A stretch of DNA of 64,000 nucleotides from Verrucomicrobiales bacterium (GTDB lineage: Bacteria; Verrucomicrobiota; Verrucomicrobiia; Verrucomicrobiales; DEV007): NCBI GenBank assembly GCA_029213265.1, contig JARGNG010000005.1, positions 1-64,000 on the forward strand. The letters run 5' to 3'. Position 1 is the stretch's first letter. The number at the start of each line of letters is the position of its first letter. Below, piece by piece: positions 54,582 through 63,457 of this stretch. The translations under genes were made by a program, and so were the position numbers. The notes below the pieces were generated by a model. The model searched no databases. It was not told the origin of the DNA and was given only the letters and a program-made list of their open reading frames with translations.

Positions 54582-55766
54582 ATGAAGACAGAATTCCATA
54601 CCTTCACCAACAGTGCCGGCCATGCTCTCTCGGCCCGCCTTGATCTACCCGGAGTGGGAAAGCCGCGGGCCTACGCGCTCTTTGCTCACTGCTTTACCTG
54701 CGGGAAAGACCTCAAGGCGATTCTTCATATCTCGGAGGCCCTCACCGATCTCGGTATCGCCGTATTTCGATTCGATTTCCCGGGACTGGGACAGAGCGAA
54801 GGGGAATTCGGCGACAGCACCTTTTCCTCCAACGTCGACGATCTCTATCGCGCGGCTCTTCACCTGGAGGAAATCGCGGAAGGACCGCAAATCCTGATCG
54901 GGCACTCGCTCGGCGGCGCGGCCGTTTTGCGGGCGGCTCCCCTGATTGATTCGGTCAAGGCCGTCGCCACGATCGGTGCCCCTTCCGATCCCGTTCACGT
55001 GACGCATTTGCTCTCGGAGCGACTCGATGAAATTCGCGAGCACGGTTCGGCCACCGTCTCGATCGCGCGTCGTGATTTCCTCATTAAAAAGGACTTCGTC
55101 GATGATCTCGAAACGGTCTCGATGGAAGACGCCACCGTCGATATGGGCAAAGCGCTGCTCATTCTGCACGCTCCGAAAGACGAAATTGTCGGAATCGACA
55201 ACGCCGGGCGCATTTACGAGCGGGCGAAGCATCCCAAGAGCTTCCTTTCCCTCGATGATGCCGATCACCTGCTTTCCCGGGAAAAGGATTCCTGCTACGC
55301 CGCGCGAACGATCGCGTCCTGGTCGGAGCGCTATCTCGATCCGGATCCGGTCGAACAGGAAACGGAAGAAACCATCGTTCGACTCGATGGAAAAGGCTTT
55401 CGCTCCGACGTGCTCACCGGCGGTCACCGTCTCGTCGCAGATGAGCCCGTTTCCGTGGGTGGAACCGATGAAGGCCCCGCGCCGTATGATTTGCTGATGT
55501 CGAGCCTCGGTGCCTGCACCGCAATGACCCTTCGCATGTATGCCGATCACAAGAAACTTCCCCTTCGAGCCGTCGAGGTGCGCCTCCGGCATGAAAAAGT
55601 CGAAGGGTCGGACGGCAAAGTCGATCAAATCACCCGATCATTGATTCTCGAAGGCAAGCTCACCGATGAGCAGCGCCAGCGGATGGCCGAAATCGCAGAC
55701 CGCTGCCCTGTCCATCGCACTCTCAAAGGCGAGATCCGGGTGGAAACCCAACTCGCCGCCTCCTGA
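54582..55766 (+). CDS. Fusion of alpha/beta hydrolase and OsmC domain
   Basis: 394 residues from the ATG at 54582. The hydrolase part (about 1-255) has the serine nucleophile elbow LIGHSLGGAAVL (near residue 110), the acid LILHAPKDEIVG and the final His in DDADHLLS. The OsmC part (about 270-394) carries the two redox Cys in SLGACTAMTLRMYA and RCPVHRTL, with the usual GGTDEGPAPYDLL. Such fusions are known among bacteria; the OsmC part detoxifies organic peroxides, the hydrolase substrate is unknown. An Old Yellow Enzyme gene starts 12 bases downstream, which fits a response to oxidants or electrophiles. Confidence 0.93.
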   Translation: MKTEFHTFTNSAGHALSARLDLPGVGKPRAYALFAHCFTCGKDLKAILHISEALTDLGIAVFRFDFPGLGQSEGEFGDSTFSSNVDDLYRAALHLEEIAEGPQILIGHSLGGAAVLRAAPLIDSVKAVATIGAPSDPVHVTHLLSERLDEIREHGSATVSIARRDFLIKKDFVDDLETVSMEDATVDMGKALLILHAPKDEIVGIDNAGRIYERAKHPKSFLSLDDADHLLSREKDSCYAARTIASWSERYLDPDPVEQETEETIVRLDGKGFRSDVLTGGHRLVADEPVSVGGTDEGPAPYDLLMSSLGACTAMTLRMYADHKKLPLRAVEVRLRHEKVEGSDGKVDQITRSLILEGKLTDEQRQRMAEIADRCPVHRTLKGEIRVETQLAAS

Positions 55767-55778
55767 ACCAACCACTTT

Positions 55779-56882
55779 ATGACCACATCCTCACCTGAAC
55801 TACTCTCCTCCTTCCAACTGCATGACCTCGGTCTTACCAATCGGGTCGTCCTTGCCCCGATGACGCGGGCCCGCGCCGGCGAAGAGCGGATCCCGAACGA
55901 CATCATGGCCAAGTACTACACCCAGCGTGCCAGTGCCGGACTGATCATCACGGAAGCGACGACCATCTCGGAACAGGCCAACGGGTGGCTAAATTCCCCG
56001 GGCATCTACACCGACGAAATGACGGCTGGATGGAAAAAGATCGTCGACCAGGTCCACAGGGCCGGTGGAAAAATCTTTCTCCAACTCTGGCACTGCGGTC
56101 GCGCCTCCCACTCAAGCTTTCACAACGGTGATCCCGCCGTGGCACCTTCGGCCATCGAGATCAACGGCGACTACATCCACACCCCGAAAGGGAAAGAGGA
56201 CTACGAAATCCCGCGCGCGCTCGAGACCGATGAAGTGGCGCTCGTAGTGGAGGACTATCGCCTCGCCGCGAAGCGGGCCGGGGAAGCCGGTTTCGACGGC
56301 GTCGAAATCCATTCCGCCAATGGATATTTGTTAGACGAGTTTCTCCAATCGAAAACGAATCACCGCGAAGACAAATACGGAGGCAGCATCGAAAAGCGAT
56401 TTCAAATGCTGAAGGAAGTCGTCGAGGCCGTGATCTCCGAATTGCCCGCCAACCGGGTCGGTGTCCGCCTCGCTCCGAACGGTGCTTTCAATGACATGGG
56501 CTCTCCCGACTACCGCGAGCAGTTTACCTACGCCGCAAGCCAACTCGATGCCTACGGCCTCGCGTTTCTCCACGTCATGGACGGCCTCGCCTTCGGATTT
56601 CACGAACTCGGCGAACCAATGACGCTGGGCGAGTTTCGGAAGGTGTTCTCCGGCCCCCTCATTGGCAATTGCGGCTACGACCGGGAAAGCGCAGAGAAAG
56701 CCATCGACTCCGGCGACGCCGATATGATCGCGATCGGTCGGCCCTACATCAGCAATCCCGATCTCGTCGAGCGATACGCCAACAACTGGCCGCTCAATCC
56801 GGAAGCCGACATGGCCGACTGGTACAACCCGGGCGGTGCGAAGGGGTACATTGATTTTCCGACCTACGGGGAGACGCAGTAG
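55779..56882 (+). CDS. Old Yellow Enzyme-family alkene reductase (NemA-like)
   Basis: 367 residues. FMN-dependent TIM barrel with LTNRVVLAPMTRARA at the N-terminus, the substrate-site IFLQLWHCGRASHSSF, the EIHSANGYLLDEFLQ segment with the His-x-x-Asn pair, and the FMN phosphate motif LIGNCGYDRESAEKA ... DMIAIGRPYISNPDL. It reduces activated C=C bonds of enals, enones or nitro compounds at the expense of NAD(P)H. It is 12 bases after the hydrolase-OsmC gene and probably in one operon with it. Confidence 0.94.
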   Translation: MTTSSPELLSSFQLHDLGLTNRVVLAPMTRARAGEERIPNDIMAKYYTQRASAGLIITEATTISEQANGWLNSPGIYTDEMTAGWKKIVDQVHRAGGKIFLQLWHCGRASHSSFHNGDPAVAPSAIEINGDYIHTPKGKEDYEIPRALETDEVALVVEDYRLAAKRAGEAGFDGVEIHSANGYLLDEFLQSKTNHREDKYGGSIEKRFQMLKEVVEAVISELPANRVGVRLAPNGAFNDMGSPDYREQFTYAASQLDAYGLAFLHVMDGLAFGFHELGEPMTLGEFRKVFSGPLIGNCGYDRESAEKAIDSGDADMIAIGRPYISNPDLVERYANNWPLNPEADMADWYNPGGAKGYIDFPTYGETQ

Positions 56883-57232
56883 ATCGAAGACGACCGCAGG
56901 AAAAGCCGTGATCGATCAGGCTGGATCCGGCTCCCTTCGCACGCAATTTCCGGGGCTCGCGCCATAGGGGGCGAAGGGCTCCTTGGTGCCTTGTGTCCGG
57001 ATTTCTCACGCAGCTTTTTTCGTGCCCCATTCCCGGGGGGCGGCCGCTGATCGAACGTCCGGATTGGGGACGGTTGCGCCGGGGCTCTTGTTGGATCGGC
57101 CGCTTCCGGTCGAAAGGTGCCAACTGAATGCCAAGGGATGCAAAGTTTTGAGGCTACTTCCGTTATCTAATTTCTACATTGGGTAGACCTTTGGATCCCC
57201 GGATTTCAAGGCACCTCTTTTCCCTCCCTGCC
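56883..57232. other. Intergenic region without a recognisable gene
   Basis: 350 bases between the Old Yellow Enzyme gene and the FG-GAP gene. GC-rich for the first 250 bases, then AT-rich from about 57140 (TTGAGG near 57147 and TATCTA near 57165 are weak promoter-like boxes for the downstream gene). Open frames here lack homology-like content. No repeat or terminator stands out. Confidence 0.5.
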
Positions 57233-59842
57233 ATGAAAACGCCCCCTCTTTCTCTTATCCTTTTCTCCGGTTTTCTCGCCCTGTGCCTATGCCCCTTCGC
57301 CGTTGGTCGCGACCATGGTTCCGGGGAATCCTTTCGGCCGCCAGCCGGAGCCATTCCCATCGAGCAGCTTCCCTCCAGCGGCTCCTATGATTCGCTCCGT
57401 CATGCGATCACGGCGGCGTGCTACGAAATTCAAAAATCGAAAGTTCAACCCGGCCACGCCCGGGCGCAGAATCCGAAACACGGACTCTCCGCCGACTTTG
57501 ATCGGGATGGCCTCCGCCTCTCCGTTGCGGGCCCGGACAGTCGCCCATTACAAACCCGCTGGCAGCTTGAGTCGCTCGGCTATGGCCGCGAGGCGAAACC
57601 GGTTCCCCCCGGCAATCTTCGCTGCGACGGCCAGCGCGTGGAAATCACCCGCTCCACCCTCAGCCTGACGGAGTGGTTTATCAACACACCGGCCGGACTT
57701 GAGCAGGGCTTCACAATCCGGAAAAGGCCGGATAGTGGTGAATCCGAAACTCCTCTCACGCTAACCCTCGTGATTTCCGGTGAACTCGTTCCGCACGCTT
57801 CTCCGGACGGACAGTCGCTGGAACTGCGCCTCCCGGAGGAGGGCCAGCCGGTTCTCACCTACGACAAGCTCAAGGTCTGGGACGCCGACAGCCGCCCCGT
57901 TTCCGCCCGAATGCGTACGACGGGAGATGGTACTGTCACCTTCGAAGTCGACGATGACCATGCCCGCTACCCGCTCACGATCGACCCCACGATTACCCAA
58001 CAGGCCTACCTCAAGGCCTCCAATACCGGCGCAAGCGATCATTTCGGATGGTCAGTCTCAATCTCCGGCGACACTGCTGTGGTGGGTGCTCCCCACGAGC
58101 AGAGCAATGCCACCGGCGTCAATGGCGATCAGTCCAACAACAGCGCCGACCGTTCCGGCGCCGCCTATGTCTTTGTTCGCGACCTCGCCGGCACCTGGAC
58201 CCAGCAGGCCTACCTCAAGGCCTCGAATACCGGGGCACAGGATTCGTTCGGCACTTCGATTGCGATCTCCGGCGACACCATCGTGGTCGGGGCCGATGAG
58301 GAGGATGGAGACGCCTCCTCCACTGCCACCGTCCCCAACGACAACGCGTCGAATTCCGGAGCAGCCTACGTTTTCTTCCGTTCGGCCGGCAATTGGACCC
58401 AGCAGGCGTATCTCAAGGCATCCAACGCCGAATCTACCGACTGGTTTGGACGCTCGGTCGCCATTTCCGGCGACACCATTGTGGTCGGCGCGATCGGCGA
58501 GGACAGCAATGCCACGGGTTTCAACGGCAATCACGCGGACAACTCGACTGATGGCTCGGGCGCTGCCTATGTGTTCACCCGGTCCGGCACCACCTGGACC
58601 CAGCAGGCCTACCTCAAGGCCTCCAATCCCGATATGTACGACTCGTTCGGAAAATCGGTCCATGTCTCCGGAGACACTGTCGTGGTCGGCGCCACCGGTG
58701 AGGCCAGCAACGCCACCGGTGTCGGGGGCAATCAAAGCGATAACAGCGCCAGCTATGCGGGTGCCGCCTACGTGTTTTTGCGGACCGGAACGGACTGGGC
58801 CCAGCAGGCCTATCTCAAGGCGTCTAACTCCGAAACAGGCGACTACTTCGGAGATTCGGTGGCGATCTCCGGCGACACCGTCGCCGTGGGCGCCTTCGGC
58901 GAGTCCAGTAACGCCACCGGGGTCAACGGCAATCAATCCGACAACAGCGTGGATGACTCAGGGGCCGCCTACGTATTCACCCGGTCCGGCACTACCTGGA
59001 CGCAGCAGGCGTACCTCAAGTCCTCCAACCCCGATGAGTATGACTCGTTCGGCGACGAGCTCGCGATCTCCGTGGACACCATCGTGGTCGCGGCGCTTTA
59101 CGAGTCCAGCATCGCCACGGGTATCAATGGCGATCAGACCGACAACAGCGCTTCTGAAGCTGGCGCCGCCTATGTGTTCACACGAGCCGGTTCCACCTGG
59201 AAGCAACTCGCTTACCTCAAGGCTTCCAATACCGAAGATTCCGACACCTTCGGATTTTCAATAGCGGTCTCGGGCAATACCCTCATCGCCGGTGCCACCG
59301 GCGAAAACAGCAACGCCACCGGCGTCAACGGCGACCAAAACAACCAGAGCACCACGGGCGCAGGAGCCGCCTATGTGTTCACAGTGATCAGGCACCAGCC
59401 GGACAACATCATCGGCCCGCTAGGCAACGACCGATACAATCTCACGGGTGCCGGACAGACTCAGAAGCTGACTTCGAAGCGAGCCCGCCAGGTCAAAACG
59501 ACCCTGAAAATCGAGAACGACGGAGAGATTCCCGACCGGTTCAAACTCCGCGGGTCCCGGGGGAACTCGGTGTTCGGGGTCACCTACCAATCCGGCGGCG
59601 CCACCGTCACCGGGGCAGTTGTCACCGGAACGTACGAAACCAACGATCTCCTCCCGGGCGAAAGCGAAGCGATATCGATCCGGGTAAAGCCGAAGGCATC
59701 CAAAGTTTCGAAAAAGGTCAAAAGGGGCAATCGACGAGTCAAAGTGTGGTTGAAAAAGAAACTCACCATGAATCTGAGCAGCACCTCCGGCAACGACATG
59801 CAGGATCGGGATGTCGCGAAAGTCCTCGTGCAGCACAAGTGA
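57233..59842 (+). CDS. Secreted FG-GAP repeat protein with a conserved C-terminal domain
   Basis: 869 residues from the ATG at 57233 (signal peptide LSLILFSGFLALCLCPFAVG). An N-terminal region (about 30-260) is followed by seven near-identical repeats of about 60-65 residues (about 265-725), each containing QAYLKASN, a FG-x-S strand, ISGDT-VVVGA and AAYVFTR: FG-GAP/integrin-alpha-like propeller blades, a seven-bladed propeller. The C-terminus (about 730-869) is a Lys/Arg-rich domain (YNLTGAGQTQ, IENDGEIPDRF) also found alone at 14331-14738. An adhesion or sugar/protein-binding surface role is likely. The repeats share long stretches of near-identical DNA. Confidence 0.88.
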   Translation: MKTPPLSLILFSGFLALCLCPFAVGRDHGSGESFRPPAGAIPIEQLPSSGSYDSLRHAITAACYEIQKSKVQPGHARAQNPKHGLSADFDRDGLRLSVAGPDSRPLQTRWQLESLGYGREAKPVPPGNLRCDGQRVEITRSTLSLTEWFINTPAGLEQGFTIRKRPDSGESETPLTLTLVISGELVPHASPDGQSLELRLPEEGQPVLTYDKLKVWDADSRPVSARMRTTGDGTVTFEVDDDHARYPLTIDPTITQQAYLKASNTGASDHFGWSVSISGDTAVVGAPHEQSNATGVNGDQSNNSADRSGAAYVFVRDLAGTWTQQAYLKASNTGAQDSFGTSIAISGDTIVVGADEEDGDASSTATVPNDNASNSGAAYVFFRSAGNWTQQAYLKASNAESTDWFGRSVAISGDTIVVGAIGEDSNATGFNGNHADNSTDGSGAAYVFTRSGTTWTQQAYLKASNPDMYDSFGKSVHVSGDTVVVGATGEASNATGVGGNQSDNSASYAGAAYVFLRTGTDWAQQAYLKASNSETGDYFGDSVAISGDTVAVGAFGESSNATGVNGNQSDNSVDDSGAAYVFTRSGTTWTQQAYLKSSNPDEYDSFGDELAISVDTIVVAALYESSIATGINGDQTDNSASEAGAAYVFTRAGSTWKQLAYLKASNTEDSDTFGFSIAVSGNTLIAGATGENSNATGVNGDQNNQSTTGAGAAYVFTVIRHQPDNIIGPLGNDRYNLTGAGQTQKLTSKRARQVKTTLKIENDGEIPDRFKLRGSRGNSVFGVTYQSGGATVTGAVVTGTYETNDLLPGESEAISIRVKPKASKVSKKVKRGNRRVKVWLKKKLTMNLSSTSGNDMQDRDVAKVLVQHK

Positions 59843-59948
59843 GTGCTTCAGTGAAATCCCCCCGATCAGAGTGGATCGGGGTCATTCGTATGCACGCAAC
59901 GGTTCCATGAGGAGACACTTGCCGCGGACCTGCCGGCTGCACAGCCGT

Positions 59949-60662
59949 TCAGCACGTCTGTCCCTCCATCTTCTGTCCTTCTATCTTCCCGGGATCAATT
60001 TCGCGCCACTCCCCGGGAGCAAGGCCGTCCAGATCATACGGGCCGATGCTCTGGCGATGGAGCGAGGTGAGTCTGATTCCATCGAGACGGTGGAACATGC
60101 GTTTGATCTGGTGCCAACGTCCTTCGTAGAGGGTGACCCGGGCGGTGGTCGGGTCCAGGATATCCAGACTCGCAGGTCGGGTCGTGATGCCCTCGCTCAG
60201 AAAGGGGAACCCTTCCGCGAATTTCATCGGCGCCGATTCGGGAATGGGGCGGTCCGTCTCGACGAGGTAGGTCTTGGGGACTTTGCTATCGGGGTGGGAA
60301 AGGGACTCCGACCAGGCGCTGTCGTTCGTCAGCAGGATCAGCCCTGTCGAGCTGCGGTCGAGTCTCCCGGCAAGATGGAGAGTGCCTTTGTCAGGGTGGT
60401 CAATGAGATCGATCACGGTCGTGTGTTCGGGATCCGTCGTCGCGCTCAAGATACCGGCCGGCTTGTGAAGGGCCATGTAGAGTGGAGTGATCGCGGCCTG
60501 GAGCTGTTTCCCGGGTGCCGCCACTTCCTGAAATCGAGTGATCTCCATCCGCAGGTCGGTCGTCACGGAGCCGTCGACCTGGAACTCACCCGAAGCAATT
60601 CGCAGCCGGGAATCGCGTTCGCTGATTTGGAGCCGTTTCGCTATGTAGTGGTCGAGACGCAA
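59949..60662 (-). CDS. RsuA/RluB/E/F-family pseudouridine synthase
   Basis: 237 residues from a TTG at 60662 (no ATG gives the family N-terminus RLDHYIAKRLQISERDSRL). An S4-like RNA-binding domain (about 1-60) precedes the catalytic core with GRLDRSSTGLILLTND (catalytic Asp in the R-L-D motif), YMALHKPAGILSATTDP and the final YEGRWHQIKRMFHRLDGIRL. It modifies U to pseudouridine in rRNA (RsuA-type 16S or Rlu-type 23S cannot be separated here). The TTG has only a pyrimidine-rich leader and no Shine-Dalgarno. Confidence 0.88.
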   Translation of the reverse strand: MRLDHYIAKRLQISERDSRLRIASGEFQVDGSVTTDLRMEITRFQEVAAPGKQLQAAITPLYMALHKPAGILSATTDPEHTTVIDLIDHPDKGTLHLAGRLDRSSTGLILLTNDSAWSESLSHPDSKVPKTYLVETDRPIPESAPMKFAEGFPFLSEGITTRPASLDILDPTTARVTLYEGRWHQIKRMFHRLDGIRLTSLHRQSIGPYDLDGLAPGEWREIDPGKIEGQKMEGQTC

Positions 60663-60917
60663 GAGGAGGAAGGGTTGTTTCTATCAGACGGTGACGCAAC
60701 AAAGGTTTCAAACACGGGATCGGTGCGCTACGCAAGACCTTAGCATTTCTCCGGAGGAGTTCAGTAGGTCTGTCTGGATGATCCAAATCGAATCCGGATC
60801 GAAGAGGTTCCCGGAAACCCAATTGGCGCGATTCAAGCTCTTGCGAAACCGGGGGGGACACGGGACACTTTCGTGCGGTGCTTCCATCACCCGGGCCGCG
60901 CCCCGGAACGTACTCCC

Positions 60918-62189
60918 ATGAAAGAACGAACCTCTCCTACCGATCGTCGCGATTTTCTGCAACAGTCTCTACTCGGCACTGCAGGTGCCGGAATCGCGAT
61001 CGCATCCTCTGCCCACGTTACCGCCGCAGAGATCCCCGATGCTGCGGAACCGGAAATCACCCAGGAAGTCGATGTGCTTGTCGTCGGTGGCGGAACGGCC
61101 GGCATCATTGCCGCGATCCAGGCGGGCCGGTCGGGGGCCAAAACCCTCCTGATCGAGAGAAACGCCCAGCTCGGTGGAACGACGACCACCGGCGGGGTCG
61201 CTTTTCCAGGTCTCTTCGATGCCTGGGGCAAACAGGTCATTGCCGGGATCGGATGGGAGTTGGTCAAAGAGTGTGTCGAGCTGGACGGCGGCAAGCTACC
61301 CAATTTCGCCAAGGTGCCCCAGCGCCATTGGATGAATCAGGTTCATATCAATCAGTTTCTCTACGCCCTCCTCGCCGAGGAAAAATGCGCCGAAGCGGGC
61401 GTGCAGATCGCCTGCTACGAATTCCCCGGATCCCTCACCGCCACCGGGAGTGGATGGCAGGTCGACTGTGTCGGCTTCGGGACGAGACGCCGCGTTCTCT
61501 GCCAACAGATCATCGACTGCACCGGCGGCGCGGAAGTCGCAGGAATGGCCGGGTTCGAGCGGCTTCACGAAGATGAACGGCAGCCCGGATCCTATCTTTT
61601 CAAACTGGGGAAACCTCATGAACCGGCAGCGACTCAGCTCCATCGACTCTATGTGCATGGAGCCGACTCCACCAACTCCCGCACCGTGACGGAGGCCAAC
61701 CTGACCGGACGCAAAGCCATTCTCGCCAAATTGCGGAAGGACAAACAGCGTCTCATGCACCTGCAGCCGGAGACCGGATTTCGCGAGAGTTTCCGCATTG
61801 TCGGGGAAACGATGATCACGGTGAACGACTACACCTCCGGTCGACTCTTTGAGGACGCGATCAGCAACGCCTTCTATCCGGTTGATCTTCACACCAAAAG
61901 CGGGGTGAAACCCAAGCCGCTCAAGCCGGGCACGGTGCCAACCATTCCCCTTCGCGCTCTCGTTCCGAAAGGCAGTCGAAACATCCTTGTGGCGGGGCGT
62001 TGTCTCAGCAGCGACCGGCTCGCCAATTCCGGGCTTCGGGTGCAGGCCTCCTGCATGGGCATGGGCCAGGCAGCAGGCGTGGCAGCGGCGCTGGCCGCAA
62101 AGAGCGGGACCACTCCCCTTGAGGTGCCGCTCGCAGAAATTCGCCAAACCCTTCGTGATCACGGGCAGATTGTCCCGGGAAAAGCCTGA
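60918..62189 (+). CDS. Tat-exported FAD-dependent oxidoreductase
   Basis: 423 residues from the ATG at 60918. The N-terminus carries a Tat signal (TDRRDFLQQSLLGTAGAG). A dinucleotide fold follows: DVLVVGGGTAGIIAAIQAGR (G-x-G-x-x-G) and the second strand LLIERNAQLGGTTTTGGVAF. The late FAD motif RNILVAGRCLSSDRLANSGL and QASCMGMGQAAGVAAALAA are characteristic of the FAD_oxidored family (PF12831) common in Planctomycetes and Verrucomicrobia. The substrate is unknown. It lies 13 bases ahead of a membrane protein that could pass its electrons on. Confidence 0.9.
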   Translation: MKERTSPTDRRDFLQQSLLGTAGAGIAIASSAHVTAAEIPDAAEPEITQEVDVLVVGGGTAGIIAAIQAGRSGAKTLLIERNAQLGGTTTTGGVAFPGLFDAWGKQVIAGIGWELVKECVELDGGKLPNFAKVPQRHWMNQVHINQFLYALLAEEKCAEAGVQIACYEFPGSLTATGSGWQVDCVGFGTRRRVLCQQIIDCTGGAEVAGMAGFERLHEDERQPGSYLFKLGKPHEPAATQLHRLYVHGADSTNSRTVTEANLTGRKAILAKLRKDKQRLMHLQPETGFRESFRIVGETMITVNDYTSGRLFEDAISNAFYPVDLHTKSGVKPKPLKPGTVPTIPLRALVPKGSRNILVAGRCLSSDRLANSGLRVQASCMGMGQAAGVAAALAAKSGTTPLEVPLAEIRQTLRDHGQIVPGKA

Positions 62190-62202
62190 ACACTACCGCC
62201 AC

Positions 62203-63144
62203 GTGAAGAAACCCAACCTCGGCAGTCTCCGGCGCAGATTTACTTCCCTCTTCACAGGGTTGACCTTCCTCGTGCTCGCGGTCACAGGCGTGCTGGCTTT
62301 CCTGCGTCCGTTTTCCCTTTCCCTGGTCGGGCTGCATGCGCTCGTGGGATTTCTTTTCATCGTCCTGGTGGGACTGCACGTGACCAACAACCGGCGTCCG
62401 CTCAAGGGCTACCTGCACAGTCGCTCGTTGTGGGTCACCTTGACCCTGACGGTTTTGATCGCAGTCGTGATCTGGCAACGCCCCGCCCCGGTCCGTGCGC
62501 TGATGGGCCTGAGCGCCAATCTTGGCCCGGCCCAGGAACGCTTTGAAATGAGCGAAGGGGAGATGGTCTTTCAATACGCTCCCGATCCGTCCTACCGGAT
62601 GCAGCTGACGATCAAGACCGGTCCGGCCTACAACATCGCGACTCCTCCCCGCGTTGCGATCTGGCTTGAGAACCAGGGGGCCTACCACATCAAGACGCTG
62701 CTTGTTCCGGAAGCCTCCGCGGCTGGGACTCTACCCTACTGGTCGTTCAAGAGAGAAGGCTGGGAGAAGGCAAAACGCGAGGCGGAAGAGGAGGCCAATA
62801 TCGACGCCGTCTCAGCCGCGACGCCCAACGGTTCCTTTGATCCCGCCGATTACATCCTGCCCGCCGATCCGGACAACCCCATGCCCTACCGGCTTCTGAT
62901 CGAAATCGATCAAACAGGAGACTCCCACGGATCCGTCGAAGATCAGGCGTCGCTGGTCTACTCCGTGGAAATTGACAACGCCTCCCCCCAAACCTTTCAA
63001 CTGCTCGATTTGGTCGGGTATCCGCAGCAGGAAGAAGATCGCGATGGCAAAGAGGCCTGGGCTCTCTACTACGTCGATGAGGGATTCGGCTCCGCCCTCG
63101 ATTTGATCGACAGCGCTCTCCTGACCATTGATCGAAGCGAGTAG
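62203..63144 (+). CDS. Membrane protein with DUF4405-like spans and DUF2271-like domain
   Basis: 313 residues from a GTG at 62203, chosen because it gives KKPNLGSLRRRFTSLFTGLT, a positive N-terminus before the first span. Three spans (about 10-105, with LHALVGFLFIVLVGLHVTNN carrying His residues that could bind haem as in DUF4405) are followed by a periplasmic part (about 115-310) with a DUF2271-like strand pair (YNIATPPRVAIWLENQGAYH, IKTLLV) and a WSFKREGW motif. It probably forms an electron-transfer pair with the FAD protein 13 bases upstream. Confidence 0.75.
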   Translation: MKKPNLGSLRRRFTSLFTGLTFLVLAVTGVLAFLRPFSLSLVGLHALVGFLFIVLVGLHVTNNRRPLKGYLHSRSLWVTLTLTVLIAVVIWQRPAPVRALMGLSANLGPAQERFEMSEGEMVFQYAPDPSYRMQLTIKTGPAYNIATPPRVAIWLENQGAYHIKTLLVPEASAAGTLPYWSFKREGWEKAKREAEEEANIDAVSAATPNGSFDPADYILPADPDNPMPYRLLIEIDQTGDSHGSVEDQASLVYSVEIDNASPQTFQLLDLVGYPQQEEDRDGKEAWALYYVDEGFGSALDLIDSALLTIDRSE

Positions 63145-63425
63145 TCCTGAGTTCCGCTGGTCCGACCCTACCGCTTCCCACTCGTCGACGTCTCCGATAT
63201 AGTTTCGAAGACCCGATCCGCAAAGTCCGCCACCCTCATCGTTATAGTTGGGTCTCTGCGCCTTTCGCAAGGCCCGCTTCGCGTCGTCAAATCCCCGGTT
63301 CAGGAGCTCGGACTCGGAGGTGCTGAGTCTTACGCCTTCCGGTAACTCAGTGCGACAGGAAGGGCAGTTTTTTCCTCCGCAATGGGTGGATCAAACGCGT
63401 AGAGTGCGGGTCGCTGCCGGGCCAC
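63145..63425 (-). pseudogene. Remnant of an unidentified gene with a CxxC motif
   Basis: The minus strand is open from a GTG at 63425 with protein-like content: ARQRPALYAFDPPIAEEK, a zinc-ribbon-like CPSCRTELPEGVRL, LLNRGFDDAKRALRKAQ and NYIGDVDEWEAVGS. Beyond 63144 the frame passes into the opposite-strand gene and reads as antisense of it, so the original 3' end seems to be lost. No family is recognised. Apart from this, the 313-base gap holds nothing visible. Confidence 0.35.
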
Positions 63426-63457
63426 TAATCTTGTCGGCCATCTTGTCAGCGCCGTGG

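Noticed and set aside
58058..58936. Long open frames on the minus strand and in another plus frame across the FG-GAP repeats.
   Set aside because: They mirror the repeated DNA of the propeller and carry low-complexity sequence.
62812..63270. A 152-codon minus-strand frame extending into the FAD-partner gene.
   Set aside because: Beyond 63144 it is antisense of the plus-strand gene; only the upstream part is kept as a remnant.
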